10,108 bases of DNA from Echinostoma caproni (GCA_900618425.1 UZAN01061260.1:1-10108); one strand, 5' to 3'; shown: positions 1-8,915, counted from the first letter of the stretch. The notes: generated from the letters alone by a model not told the origin. Numbers and translations: made by a program.

Positions 1-121
1 AAACTGTACCGCGCTGCTCCAGGGCAGGCGTGATCTCGTAGATCCGAATCACCACAGCATATCACGGTACAATAATTTTTATTGAAAGAATAAGCTCCGT
101 GATTTGCTCGGGGGATAGATA

Positions 122-305
122 GACGGTGGTGGCCTGGTGGTTAGAGCCATCAAAATAGTGACCCGGGTTCGAACCGCTGTCCATCTTCTTCATTGCTGTA
201 TCTTCCCAGGCAGCCTTTGTATGGTCGCGACTTCCTTCCTGAAGATTTAAAGTCCATTTATATATTCAATTAAATAAATAAAAATGAAGTAAAAAGAAAT
301 AAATT
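122..305 (+). mobile_element. tRNA-derived SINE copy
   Basis: A-box TGGCCTGGTGG (130-140) and B-box GGTTCGAACC (166-175) are close to RNA polymerase III internal promoter consensus. GACGGTGG (122-129) pairs with CCGCTGTC (174-181) over eight positions, including G-U pairs, as a tRNA-like acceptor stem. The head is only about 60 nt, so part of the cloverleaf has been lost. The body shares GCAGCCTTTG and a CT-rich stretch with the copy at 3081, and the tail AATAAAAATGAAGTAAAAAG is nearly the same. No protein is encoded. Confidence 0.7.
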
Positions 306-1060
306 AAATCAATAATTCTTGTCAGATGAAGTTTTTTCAAGACACTAATATGTTAATTGGAATCTATTGCGTCCGGTAGTACGCGAAATAATTCGCCCAC
401 ATGTCTTTGATAGGACTCAATGCATGCCCATACAAACGTGAAGCGAGCGAAGACGATAGATTGATTCGATTACATTTTGGACCCGATTCATACACAAGTC
501 TTGACTTTTTTCGTAAATCTAATTGGCGTGAATTCTTACAAAGACGCTCAAAGTAGGTATCTTCGGAAAACTATATGTAGATAACTGGAGAAGAAGTTGA
601 CCACGTTCTTATTTCCAACTGCGATTTCCAATGTAATAATGGTCCAAGTATATAAACTATAACCTTTTCACCCCCAGCTGGAACAAATGAAAGTTTTTTA
701 ACTCCTTTGCGAAGTGCTGTTTGTCACTGAACTCAGCCCCGTCAGTTTTGCACACATTCGAAAAGGTGATATTGACCATTGTCAGTCCCATTTAATCGCA
801 CACGAGCTCGCTAGAAATTGATAAATCAGACTGACAGTCACTTTCGGACGTGCCATTTTCGATATCTGCCGTTTCATTCTTTCAACATCCGCGGCATGAA
901 CAATACCGGCTGAATTAGTGTTGAAGTTGTCTCTCATCCTCCTTATGAACACAGTTGGTTGCCAGGGGGTTTGTCGTTAACACCTCGTATCCTCACATTC
1001 GGTCTCATAGCGCATGATGGTGAACCTATCCCATTGGGAGTGAAACTGAGATAACAGATA
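306..1060. other. Gene-free stretch
   Basis: No open frame of useful length on either strand, no splice-bounded candidate exon, and no recognised repeat. Composition is mixed, AT-rich at the left edge next to the SINE tail. Confidence 0.6.
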
Positions 1061-1077
1061 GTTAATCCAAAAGCCTA

Positions 1078-1100
1078 GAGCAAATCGACTCGATTTGCTC
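1078..1100. repeat. Perfect 23-bp palindrome
   Basis: GAGCAAATCGA, a central C, then TCGATTTGCTC: 11-bp arms match exactly. It lies at the 3' end of a minus-strand open frame that I could not assign. It could be a symmetric protein-binding site or a cruciform; nothing nearby decides. Confidence 0.9.
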
Positions 1101-2028
1101 GCTCACAGCCCGCATATAGGAGCACAGGCGTGTGATCTCCGCGTTACACATGTTACACCCTCCTGTCGGTGTCTTACGGAACATTTCGCTCACAACGGGT
1201 CGCCGCCGTAGGTGTGAAACGGTTCTCACCATACCGCGTGCCGAGAATGCAGCAACAACAAAAACATGGCTAAACCGCGCTTGATACCACCACCCACCCC
1301 ACTCTGCTTGCCTCATCTGGCACAACCGAGCTAAGTGGTGATCTGATTGATTCCGGGTTTTAAATTTGATAACTTGAGCAACTCGACAAATCGTGTTTCG
1401 TTAAGATTCCGCTGATGTTAGACACGTGACAACCAATAAGATGAACTAGTGTGATAAAAAATCATATTGTATATGCCTCTGTGGCCATATACAATGCACA
1501 TCCTTATTTGGCCCGGTTCCTCTTTGGTCCCCTGACAAGCATGGACAGCTATCTCAGCCCAGTTTTTATGGCCGTTTTGTGATATTGCATTTGATGTTCA
1601 ACATAATAAGGAGATACGGATGCTCTCGGGAGAAGACAAACGAATGTATCGTCACTATCATTGTGACAATACTATTTCTCCGAATCATTATGCTCTGAGT
1701 GCGAGCTTCACTCCTTGAGAGGTCGTTTGTTGTGTTTGCGATACAAATTGTTTGGGTGAAAGTAAATAAAGGTCAATGGACAGCTGTTTCATCGTTGTTA
1801 AGACTCATCAACACTGGATACATTCCCCCACCTAGACTTAAACAGTGAGCCAACGTGAATGAAATCTATACCTAAAGGCAAAATTTTAGGGAAAGAAATC
1901 CACACCGGAAATGCAAGTTCAAACACAGATACTGGGAAGTTGAGTGGGCCAATCCAAAAAACGCATTCCTAATTAATATATCCATCCGCCCAAGGTGTTA
2001 ACTGTTGACCGTAGAGCTCATGGGCAAA
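1101..2028. other. No recognised gene; contains one unassigned minus-strand frame
   Basis: The minus-strand frame 1325-1062 (87 codons from ATG) includes GGCNMCNAEITRLCSYM and ends at the palindrome. It matches no family I know and has no convincing flanking splice sites. The remainder holds the 1466-1495 hairpin and nothing else I can name. Confidence 0.5.
1466..1495. repeat. Short hairpin-forming inverted repeat
   Basis: ATTGTATATGCC (1466-1477) pairs with GGcCATATACAAT (1483-1495) through 12 base pairs with one bulged C, around the loop TCTGT. It is too short for a standard miRNA precursor and has no T-run for a pol III terminator. Confidence 0.85.
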
Positions 2029-2100
2029 GGATTCGAATTCCTCGAAGATTCAAATGCTACGCATTGCTGACGAGTGCCAATAAAGACGAAACGGCCCCCC
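2029..2100 (+). ncRNA. B-box plus hammerhead-ribozyme-like core, degenerate
   Basis: GGATTCGAATTCC (2029-2041) matches a pol III B-box. Downstream, CTGACGAG (2067-2074) and CGAAAC (2087-2092) are the two conserved core boxes of hammerhead ribozymes, 12 nt apart as in the schistosome alpha-repeat and Penelope-like versions. Directly before the first box, CAAATGC-TAC-GCATTG (2051-2066) folds into a hairpin with one bulged A that could be stem I, which would place T2049-T2050 at the cleavage position. Stem II retains only two outer pairs, and no strand pairs with ACGG to form stem III. A dead copy of a hammerhead-bearing retroelement is the likeliest reading. Confidence 0.5.
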
Positions 2101-2915
2101 TGTGATCTTTTACTTTCTTCACATAAAAATTACTATCGCGACCATCTGTTTAGCCTACTCGACCACATTTTCCAATGTGCCACAAACAATGTTGTACTGC
2201 TCATACAGTGGGCAAGACGTGTCAAATTCCAGGTGTTTTTCCGATTACGCCAATATTCGATTGGTCACATGTTTGCACAAGTGCTGTAAAGTGGGAATGG
2301 AAGCAAACGGAATAATCATGGGAATCAGAAGTTTATTTAATTTTATCCACCGAATAGATCGTTTGTTGATCGATCAGTACAACCGTTCGATCCGTGTGCG
2401 TCCCGTGCCCCGATAAATTTTAAAATTTTTATCAGTCACATATTTGAACAACCCGCTGCTTTCACACATCGATCTTCCGTCAAATCAAAATGACCTCGTT
2501 GAATCAGTCCACCATCTTAAAACGGCCCAGTCAACTTCGCCGATCTACAGTGCTAATAAACTGATGACACATTTTCCGCTAGCAGTTGCACTTCAGCGCC
2601 AGAGGTTTGCACGAGACAACAGCCAGTACATGTGGCTAAGAGATTGCGGTTTCTGATCCATCAAGTGTATACGCTCCGTTGGACCTGATCTATACTCCAG
2701 TATGCCTCCCAGCTCAAGTGGAACTCTGTATTCGAAGTTGTAAGCCAACCAACCTTACGGTTGTGAGGTCAGAATAGAAAATAAAGGAACATGCGATTCA
2801 TTTCGACCACAGAAGATTGTGTATGATTGACTGAGTGGAGAATATGAGGTTTATCTAAGTGTTATTTTTTGCACCAAATTTATTAAATGCTACCAAGTTA
2901 TACACATTCTTTCAG
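2101..2915. other. No recognised gene between hammerhead-like core and U1-like sequence
   Basis: Several overlapping plus-strand frames of 70-104 codons lie here (2074-2289, 2102-2416, 2444-2656). None shows a known motif, and they overlap in different frames, which argues against coding. The segment could be the decayed body of the element carrying the hammerhead-like core, but no reverse transcriptase or endonuclease motif is visible. Confidence 0.5.
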
Positions 2916-2925
2916 TGAAAGAAGG

Positions 2926-3080
2926 AAACTTACCTGAAACTTGGACCAAGGTGATCACGGATGCCCTGACCCCAGGTGGAGGCTTGCCCTTGCACTACGG
3001 CGGGTTGAAGCCTGCAACAATCCCTAATCGGGTGCGTAGTTTTTGCCAGTGGGAAGGTCTTTGGATCATCCCTTTCTTGA
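2926..3080 (+). pseudogene. U1 snRNA-like sequence, probably a retrocopy or SINE head
   Basis: The first 60 bases align with human U1 without gaps. The 5' end AAACTTACCTG (2926-2936) is the 5'-splice-site-pairing sequence, with A at position 2 as in nematodes. GATCACG, the U1-70K-binding loop I, falls at U1 positions 28-34, and CCCAGG..GAGGCTT at 47-60. Stem-loop II is AGGCTT...AAGCCT around GCC/GGC with a 10-nt loop containing TTGCACT, the U1A-type site. TGCGTAGTTTTTGCCAGTGGG aligns with the human Sm region through stem IV, and a GGGAAGG/CCTTTCT stem could be stem-loop IV. Against a working gene: stem I is poorly paired, the long-range helix H pairing is not seen, the Sm site has changes (AGTTTTTGCC), and a SINE starts immediately after. 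Homology to U1 is confident; function is doubtful. Confidence 0.75.
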
Positions 3081-3263
3081 GCGGTGGTGACCTGGTGCTA
3101 ACGTCACCAGATTATCACCCCGGGGATGTGTGTTCGAACCTCACCGCCATCGCCTGAGTCCCTATGGTGTGTTGGATAGCAGCCCTTTGATTGGCCGCTT
3201 CCCCCGTAATGAATATCTTTGTATCTTTGAGTATCTTTGTATAGTTAATAAAAGGAAGTAAAA
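3081..3263 (+). mobile_element. tRNA-derived SINE copy, joined to the U1-like sequence
   Basis: The tRNA-like head (3081-3147) has the A-box-like TGACCTGGTGC (3088-3098), the B-box GTTCGAACC (3132-3140), and an acceptor-like stem GCGGTG (3081-3086) with CACCGC (3142-3147). A tRNA-unrelated body follows with GCAGCCCTTTG and a C-rich TTCCCCC stretch. The tail AATAAAAGGAAGTAAAA closely matches that of the copy at 122-305, so both belong to one family. A TGAAAAGATGGG after the tail (3264-3275) resembles TGAAAGAAGG just before the U1-like part (2916-2925), a possible duplication bracketing both parts. Confidence 0.7.
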
Positions 3264-3275
3264 TGAAAAGATGGG

Positions 3276-5475
3276 TAGATGATTGCAGTTGATTAGCACC
3301 ATAATAGCCATTGTTTTAACTACAATGTTTTGTTTGTTTTGCTTTAACTACAATCGGTATTCGGACAAGTGTAGCTCAACCGAGGCTATCTTCGACGACA
3401 TGAAATTTCATGAATTCCAACGGATTTATATACCAACTTGACACTTTTCATGGCCACAGCAAATGTTGAAAATATTTCTAAATTTAAATAAAACTAATAT
3501 GACCGTAGTTAAATGAATAACTAGAATACATGTATCAAGCGGCACCACGAGAAGCTCTACTTCTAAGAAGTTTGAAGCACTGTCGGAAAGGCCATAAGCG
3601 ACCAGTGGAAGAGCATCCAGGCGAGAAGGTGAAAATCCACATATGTCCAATTGTCGCAAGTGAAAATGCACAATAAGCACTTGTGAAACAACAACCAATT
3701 GGACATTTGAGAGAATGTCCTTGTGCATCGCGGTGTTCTCGAGTCCTAGCAGCGAGGTGTTCTTCTTGTCATTCCATGCGCGCCCATATCTGTCTCAGCC
3801 CTACAACGCTTGCTATGCATTTTCACAATTGTTATGAACTAATGCACAACTTAGAGTCTGGCGGCGATAAATCTTCGGTTGCACTTGTGAGTGTCCTGAA
3901 CCCAGACGGTCGCATGGCACGGTAACACACGTAGTCATGGCTGTTCAGCCAAAAAACTACCTTGGCATGGACAACTATCAGTTTCACACTTGAAGAATAG
4001 CCGAGAAATAAAAGTTTAAGTTAAAGAGTTTCATAAAAATGCTTTTCCGCAGGAAAATTTTTGCTTCAGGTCAGTTTTCAAGCATGACCTGTGTAAATCC
4101 TGTTCCTGACTCGATTATATGGGCTACAGAGGAAAATGAACTAGTGAATTGGTATTATTCAGCTGACAGTTATTTGTATTGTATACAAGATGAAAGATGA
4201 GAGATTCCTGAAGACCCGGCAGAAGTAAGAACGATTAATTCAAAGCGTTTCCGAATTCGGTCCTGTACTGTGTTTTTCGTAGTGCGCATCATCTTTTTTC
4301 CGGTGCCAACACTCGAAGATAAAGGTGTGACATAATGATTTTACACGGAGCTTGAGCGGTGTGAGATTAGAGCTGTCCGAACCAAGAAAAAAAAGCAGAT
4401 GAGTAAACAGAATGGAAATTCCCACATGTTTCTCCCGAGGTAAAACATCATGATAAATGTTTGTCCTCGACTGATGCGGTCATGTGACTTGATGACATCG
4501 CTGAAACGCATGTAACAAAGTTGATCAACGTGAGCTTGGCCTGTGCTAAACTCGCGCAATACAGAACAACAGAACGAGATAACTTGCAACCATTTGATTT
4601 TGACCTCAATAACCGGACGCAATTGATCCAATGGGACATGAAAACAATACACTTTCTTGTATGAATCAAATGGGATCATGCCTATGCTCTTGATTGCTAC
4701 TAAGTCCACTTGCGATAAGATCACGCTAACCTCAGTGGGACAGATTGGATCAGTATGTTGCCAGGGCATCAAGTGTGAGTACATGAAACAGTTCAAGTGG
4801 ATGATGAAGAAAAATATGAATTTATCTCGGTTTTTATACTGATTATACACGTGTTTCGTTGCGAAACTTCTACAAACCAAACACAATCCTGCTGCACGGG
4901 TGGTGTGTGTACATTTTAACCCCTGGTCTCCTTTTGCCGTCTTGGCTAGCCCCGGTTGCAGTGATTGATGAACAGACGTTTTGCAGTATACTCGTATTTT
5001 AGTGGACATCTTTGGAGAACGAGAAGAAAGAGTTCAACCCACATGGGGACCTTGATATGTCCGGAGAATAAATGACAATTTCGCTGTGATGAGAACCCTC
5101 ACAAAGCCCCGGTGAAGAAGATAAACCATTCAGTTGCACAACGGTGATGTCACCTGGGACAAAATGCCATACCTCGGTCGGTAAAACGTCCGGAATTAAG
5201 TGTCCTCGATAGAATCTGAATCGATACCTGTCATCAAAGGTGCCAGTATATCTTCCATTGGGTTTTATTTTCCGGCATTGTTACTCAAATAGTCACAGAA
5301 CACCGAAAGCAAGGAAAATGTTTTATACTAAACTAAATATCCTAACTATACCACGCGACTATATCCTATGGAACCTCCTTAGGAATTCTTTCTCTTGCAC
5401 ACATGTGCTGAATGGCAGACGGGGTGAACCTCATAGTCGTGAAGACCTGCTGTTCAGTGATGAAAACTGGAAACC
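3276..5475. other. Intergenic, AT-rich; no supported gene
   Basis: Contains TTTAACTACAAT as a direct repeat (3315-3326, 3343-3354) with an inverted GTAGTTAAA at 3505-3513, the inverted AGGTCA pair, and GTTTCG-TTG-CGAAAC (4853-4867). The longest frame is 222 codons on the minus strand (5009-4341), with no recognisable domain and overlapping frames on the same strand. Around 3590-3780 a broken set of Cys/His codons hints at a zinc-knuckle relic but cannot be read in one frame. Confidence 0.5.
4067..4091. repeat. Inverted AGGTCA half-sites, 11-nt spacer
   Basis: CAGGTCA (4067-4073) and TGACCTG (4085-4091) are exact reverse complements. AGGTCA is the nuclear-receptor half-site, but the spacing exceeds usual palindromic response elements, so a regulatory role is unproven. 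Confidence 0.6.
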
Positions 5476-5640
5476 GGGCGGTGGTAACCTGGTAATAATA
5501 CCACCAAATGATCACCCCGGAGGACTTGCGCTCGAATCACACCACTACCCCACTTTCCACATTTATATGTTGTATGGCAGCTGGGCAACCAAACACCTCC
5601 CCATATATATATTCTGTTGTCCTTTAATTTAATCTAACAA
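5476..5640 (+). mobile_element. Degenerate tRNA-derived SINE copy, same family
   Basis: GGGCGGTGGTAACCTGGT (5476-5493) and ATGATCACCCCGG nearby align with GCGGTGGTGACCTGGT and ATTATCACCCCGG of the copy at 3081. The B-box is eroded (GCTCGAATC, 5530-5538) and the acceptor-like pairing is partial. The body keeps TGTATGGCAGC, matching the GGATAGCAGC block of the other copy. The AT-rich end (about 5600-5640) is less conserved than in the other two. A short frame running through it (5240-5632) is interpreted as chance. Confidence 0.55.
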
Positions 5641-5732
5641 GTATACTTAAGGTGTTCTTCGCCACCCAAATGTTTTGAGAGCAGTGAACAATCTCTTCGC
5701 ACTTGCTAACAACTATTATCAACACATTTTAC

Positions 5733-5803
5733 TAATCCTCCGGGATTCGAACCCGTACTGAATGGGTGGCTAATCGGACGCGCTAAACTGGGTCAAACCT
5801 TAC
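5733..5803 (-). repeat. tRNA-like sequence: tRNA pseudogene or head of another SINE family
   Basis: Read on the minus strand, CGGGTTCGAATCCCG (5755-5741) is a perfect T-arm: a 4-bp stem closing a seven-base TTCGAAT loop, and a near-consensus B-box. An A-box-like TGACCCAGTTTA (5795-5784) lies upstream at a spacing typical of tRNA genes. No 7-bp acceptor stem pairs with the sequence after the T-arm, so a functional tRNA is unlikely. It is not in the same family as the plus-strand SINEs, judging by the block between the boxes. Confidence 0.5.
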
Positions 5804-6194
5804 AATGGGTTGCGTCACATCAACAAATAAATTCAGTGGGCAAGTACCAACAATGATTTCTCTAGAGGATGACACGATGGTTCTGTAAGGCAAATCTCTC
5901 TTCGCGATCATTTGTGAAAACTCATCTCACTGTTTAAGTGAATTCATCTGTGGTTGCTGAAAAACACTTGCTAACACCTGTTTGTGAGTTCCAAATGTGT
6001 ACTGCTGAATGTACTACCGTACAATCCGATCGTTCAAAACAGAGAGGGATAAGGTGATATGATGATACTGTTTTTCTTTATCGAAAATATCTCAGAAAAT
6101 AATCGAAGAAAAATACTCTGGATGGGAAAAGGGGGTTCTGTACAAATGAGAGCAAGTTTGGCGCTTTTTCTGACTTTATAGTCCACAGTTCAGG
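5804..6194. other. Region 3' of the HES-like gene, part may be its 3' UTR
   Basis: No open frame of note. On the minus strand there is a TATAAA variant poly(A) signal at 6180-6175, only 15 nt past the stop, and no AATAAA further on, so the UTR extent is unknown. Confidence 0.4.
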
Positions 6195-6724
6195 CTAATC
6201 CAAATACGGTCTCCATACATGGGCAGATGCAGTTTGTTGTTTCGGTCTAATAGGTGTGAATGCCGACATGTTGTGAACTGATTGTGTCCCGCAATTGTCA
6301 TAATTTGGCGTATTCTTGTGCTGCGACCCAATCGACAACGGAGTTAGCGGTGATCGGAACGGTCGGTTTGTGATTCGGGGCAAAGTGGAAGTGTCTGGAG
6401 AGCTGTGAAACCCGCTATCGGAATGGGATGATTCGGATAGAGTTTGTTTGACACTACCCGTCCCCGGAGGGATCGAGGCGAGCGGTGTGGAGGTAAGAGA
6501 AGACCAGCGTAAATCAGTTGGTGTCATGGTGTTTTGCGAGTGACAGTGTGCCGCATACACGTGTGCAGTTGTTTGATTTTCCTTGTCCATTTGCAGATCA
6601 TCTGGCAGTAACGGATCTTCCGAAAGCGTACTGCTGCGTGTAGTATCGTCCGGTGATGAGATGTTTCTCGATACATAGTTCTCTTGGATTCTGGAGCGTA
6701 AACTGTGCAATCGCGAGCGTAGAG
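6195..6724 (-). CDS. Exon 4 of the HES-like gene: Ser/Thr-Pro-rich tail with VWRPY
   Basis: A 530-nt terminal coding exon. The acceptor is ttttaaaatcacag (CAG at 6727-6725); the first two bases complete Ala176, started by the last base of exon 3. It encodes residues 177-351 and TAG (6197-6195). Features in order: basic, leucine-containing stretch LRSRLHSLRSRI (177-188) continuing the heptads of helix 2; acidic patches around 200-222; DSGFHS (278-283), matching the beta-TrCP degron pattern DSGxxS; seven Ser/Thr-Pro sites; VWRPY at 345-349, then Leu-Asp. No Orange domain is recognised. No canonical AATAAA is seen on this strand in the 550 nt after the stop, so the 3' end of the transcript is not defined. 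Confidence 0.87.
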
Positions 6725-8867
6725 CTGTGATTTTAAAAGGGAATGTGAATGTGAAATTACCGGGAAATGAGATCGAGATTTATCATTTGGATTGAATAAG
6801 AACATTGTTCTAATATAACAACATACTCTATCGGGTTTTCAACCATTGGTACTCTTGCCGTCTTTGAAAATAAATAAAACACCAATTCTGATGGGAAACG
6901 GGGGCTGGGGTATCTTAAGAGTGATATACGCCTGTGTTGCCGAACTGTATAGATTTTTTTGCAAATCAATATTGCATACTTTAGGGAACAGAAATTTACA
7001 TTGGTTCTGACAAATCAAAAGCTGGTGACCTTTCGGTTATTAAAGTTATCTCTCTACAACTGTTAGATTAGCTTGATCCAAATAAACGTTGATGTTTGTA
7101 TCAATATCATTCAATTAAATCACAACCATTGCGATCGATTTCGATAATAATAATAATCTTTATAACATTTGGACAAACAGATGTTTAAAATTTACCGGAA
7201 TCATCGTCAGCCAGTTTCGCAATTCCTTCAAGTACCGCATAACAGGTTCCAAGAATGTCAGCTTTTTCTAATTTGTGCTGCACGGTTGGCTGGAGCCGGG
7301 AGAAGGAGAAATCGAATAAGTGATTGAGAAACTCGGAGATAGTAACGGTCGGGATAAATATGATATCAATCCGTAATTACGAAACTATACCACAGGACTG
7401 AAGTGTAAAGAAAGCCTTTACAATGCGATCTGGGCTACAAACAGTTTATTTCTGTGAAGTTACGTGATACAAACATCTATAGTTTAGCCCTCAAGGGGAC
7501 GAATTCAACATCTTGGGCCGATGGTCAATGTACCCGATGGGTTCCTCATCGTCTCGTCTCACTCTCGTGTGGCGTCGTGAGATTTGGCTAACGGCCAAAA
7601 TCCGTTGGAGTCCATTTCCTACAAGAGGAGCGGATGATCACTATGCTTATACCACAACTGCGGACCAGTTGATCACATTCTTCCCTTCATATGGCACGGA
7701 CGGATCCTGTGCATTAAACCGAGATACAACTGGGCACGTGTACACTACTATGCTTGTCCCGGCCTAGCAACCAGTTAGGGCTTGGCCGGAGGCCAAAGCG
7801 AAGGGGGTGTATATACAGGAGAATAGGTGGGGTGGAATTTGTCGTCTCTCTCGCGCACACAAGCGAGCTGACTCAAGCGCAATTCGTTCACGAACCAGTT
7901 CAAACACCGTTTTGTTCAAACATGACGGGCCTGGCAACTGTTATGCGTGTGTTGTGTTAGTACGTATGTACGCACTCACGGACACACGTGTGTATCGTGT
8001 CTTTATGCGCCCTAGTTCGTGTGAGCACGTGTGTAGGGTCCGTATAAGTCACACTGATCCAACCGATTCCGGACCCTTAATTCAATCGCACAGGCTGCGT
8101 CTCTCTCGTCCACCCCGGGTTGACATTATCTTTTGTCTCCAAACTGGTCATCATGTGGTTTTAGGTTGCACAGCAAACGCGCCGACTACTGGCAGAGTGC
8201 ATTTCGTTGCGCCAGTCGCCAGGTCACATTCAATTCAACTAAACGACAGAAAAACCTGTCATAGAAACAACGAGGTAATGTACACAATCCGAAGCATAGG
8301 TGCACTCACTTCCACTCCAATCACACGCATGGCCATGATATGGAGCGCGTTCATTTTGTCCGAAATGCACGCACGTCTTCGACGTTCCATATCTTGTTTC
8401 TTTAACTGAAAATGAGAGAAATGTAGATATGGATATATGAGAGACATTTTTTAAAGCCTGAAAATGTCATACATGTATGATGACTTCAAACTGACAGAAA
8501 TTGGATGCCTATGTGGCATGAAATGAGCCCGGTCCTGTATGTGAAAACAGTCATTCGNCGATACATTTGTCACACTCAAAACCTGCGATGTAATCGATGT
8601 AATCGATCAGTCGAAAATCATCCACATTCACACATTGACCGATAAGAACTTCACAATCTCCGGCAATGTCTGAGTATGAATCTCATAAAATATAAAAATA
8701 ATAATATATAATAATATAATATAATATATAATAAGTGAATGTGGATCATCCATAGACATACTGCAAACAACCAACTGAATAGAATTGCATTCACTCGAAA
8801 TAGGATTGCAGATAACACACACTACACATGAATGGAACAAGGTACTGTGTTGTGCGATACAGTCTTA

Positions 8868-8915
<48 letters not shown>

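Noticed and set aside
1062..1325. 87-codon minus-strand frame with a Cys-x2-Cys pair
   Set aside because: One CxxC pair is not enough for a domain call. There are no good splice sites and no known family.
2915..3157. 80-codon plus-strand frame
   Set aside because: It runs through the U1-like sequence and the SINE head, so it is not a plausible protein.
3590..3780. Possible zinc-knuckle/gag or C2H2 finger relic
   Set aside because: The Cys and His codons fall in different frames with stops between, and the spacing fits no finger type.
5400..5432. U1-like string TTGCAC...ATGTGCTGA before the third SINE copy
   Set aside because: The matching blocks are short, the U1 5' end and loop I are absent, and the copy at 2926 differs from it in this part. 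Treated as chance unless genome alignments show otherwise.
5741..5803. Functional tRNA gene on the minus strand
   Set aside because: The T-arm is perfect, but no acceptor stem can be formed, so it is kept only as a tRNA-like repeat.
6524..6969. Two further minus-strand frames overlapping exon 4 and intron 3
   Set aside because: They are in other frames than the spliced CDS, and I saw no Orange-domain-like sequence in them.
7807..8409. 200-codon plus-strand frame
   Set aside because: It is antisense to exon 2 of the HES-like gene and to intron 2, and has no recognisable domain. The minus strand explains the region better.
8466..8482. Palindrome TCATACATGTATGA in intron 1
   Set aside because: A 14-bp AT-rich palindrome is close to chance level here, and no function is suggested.
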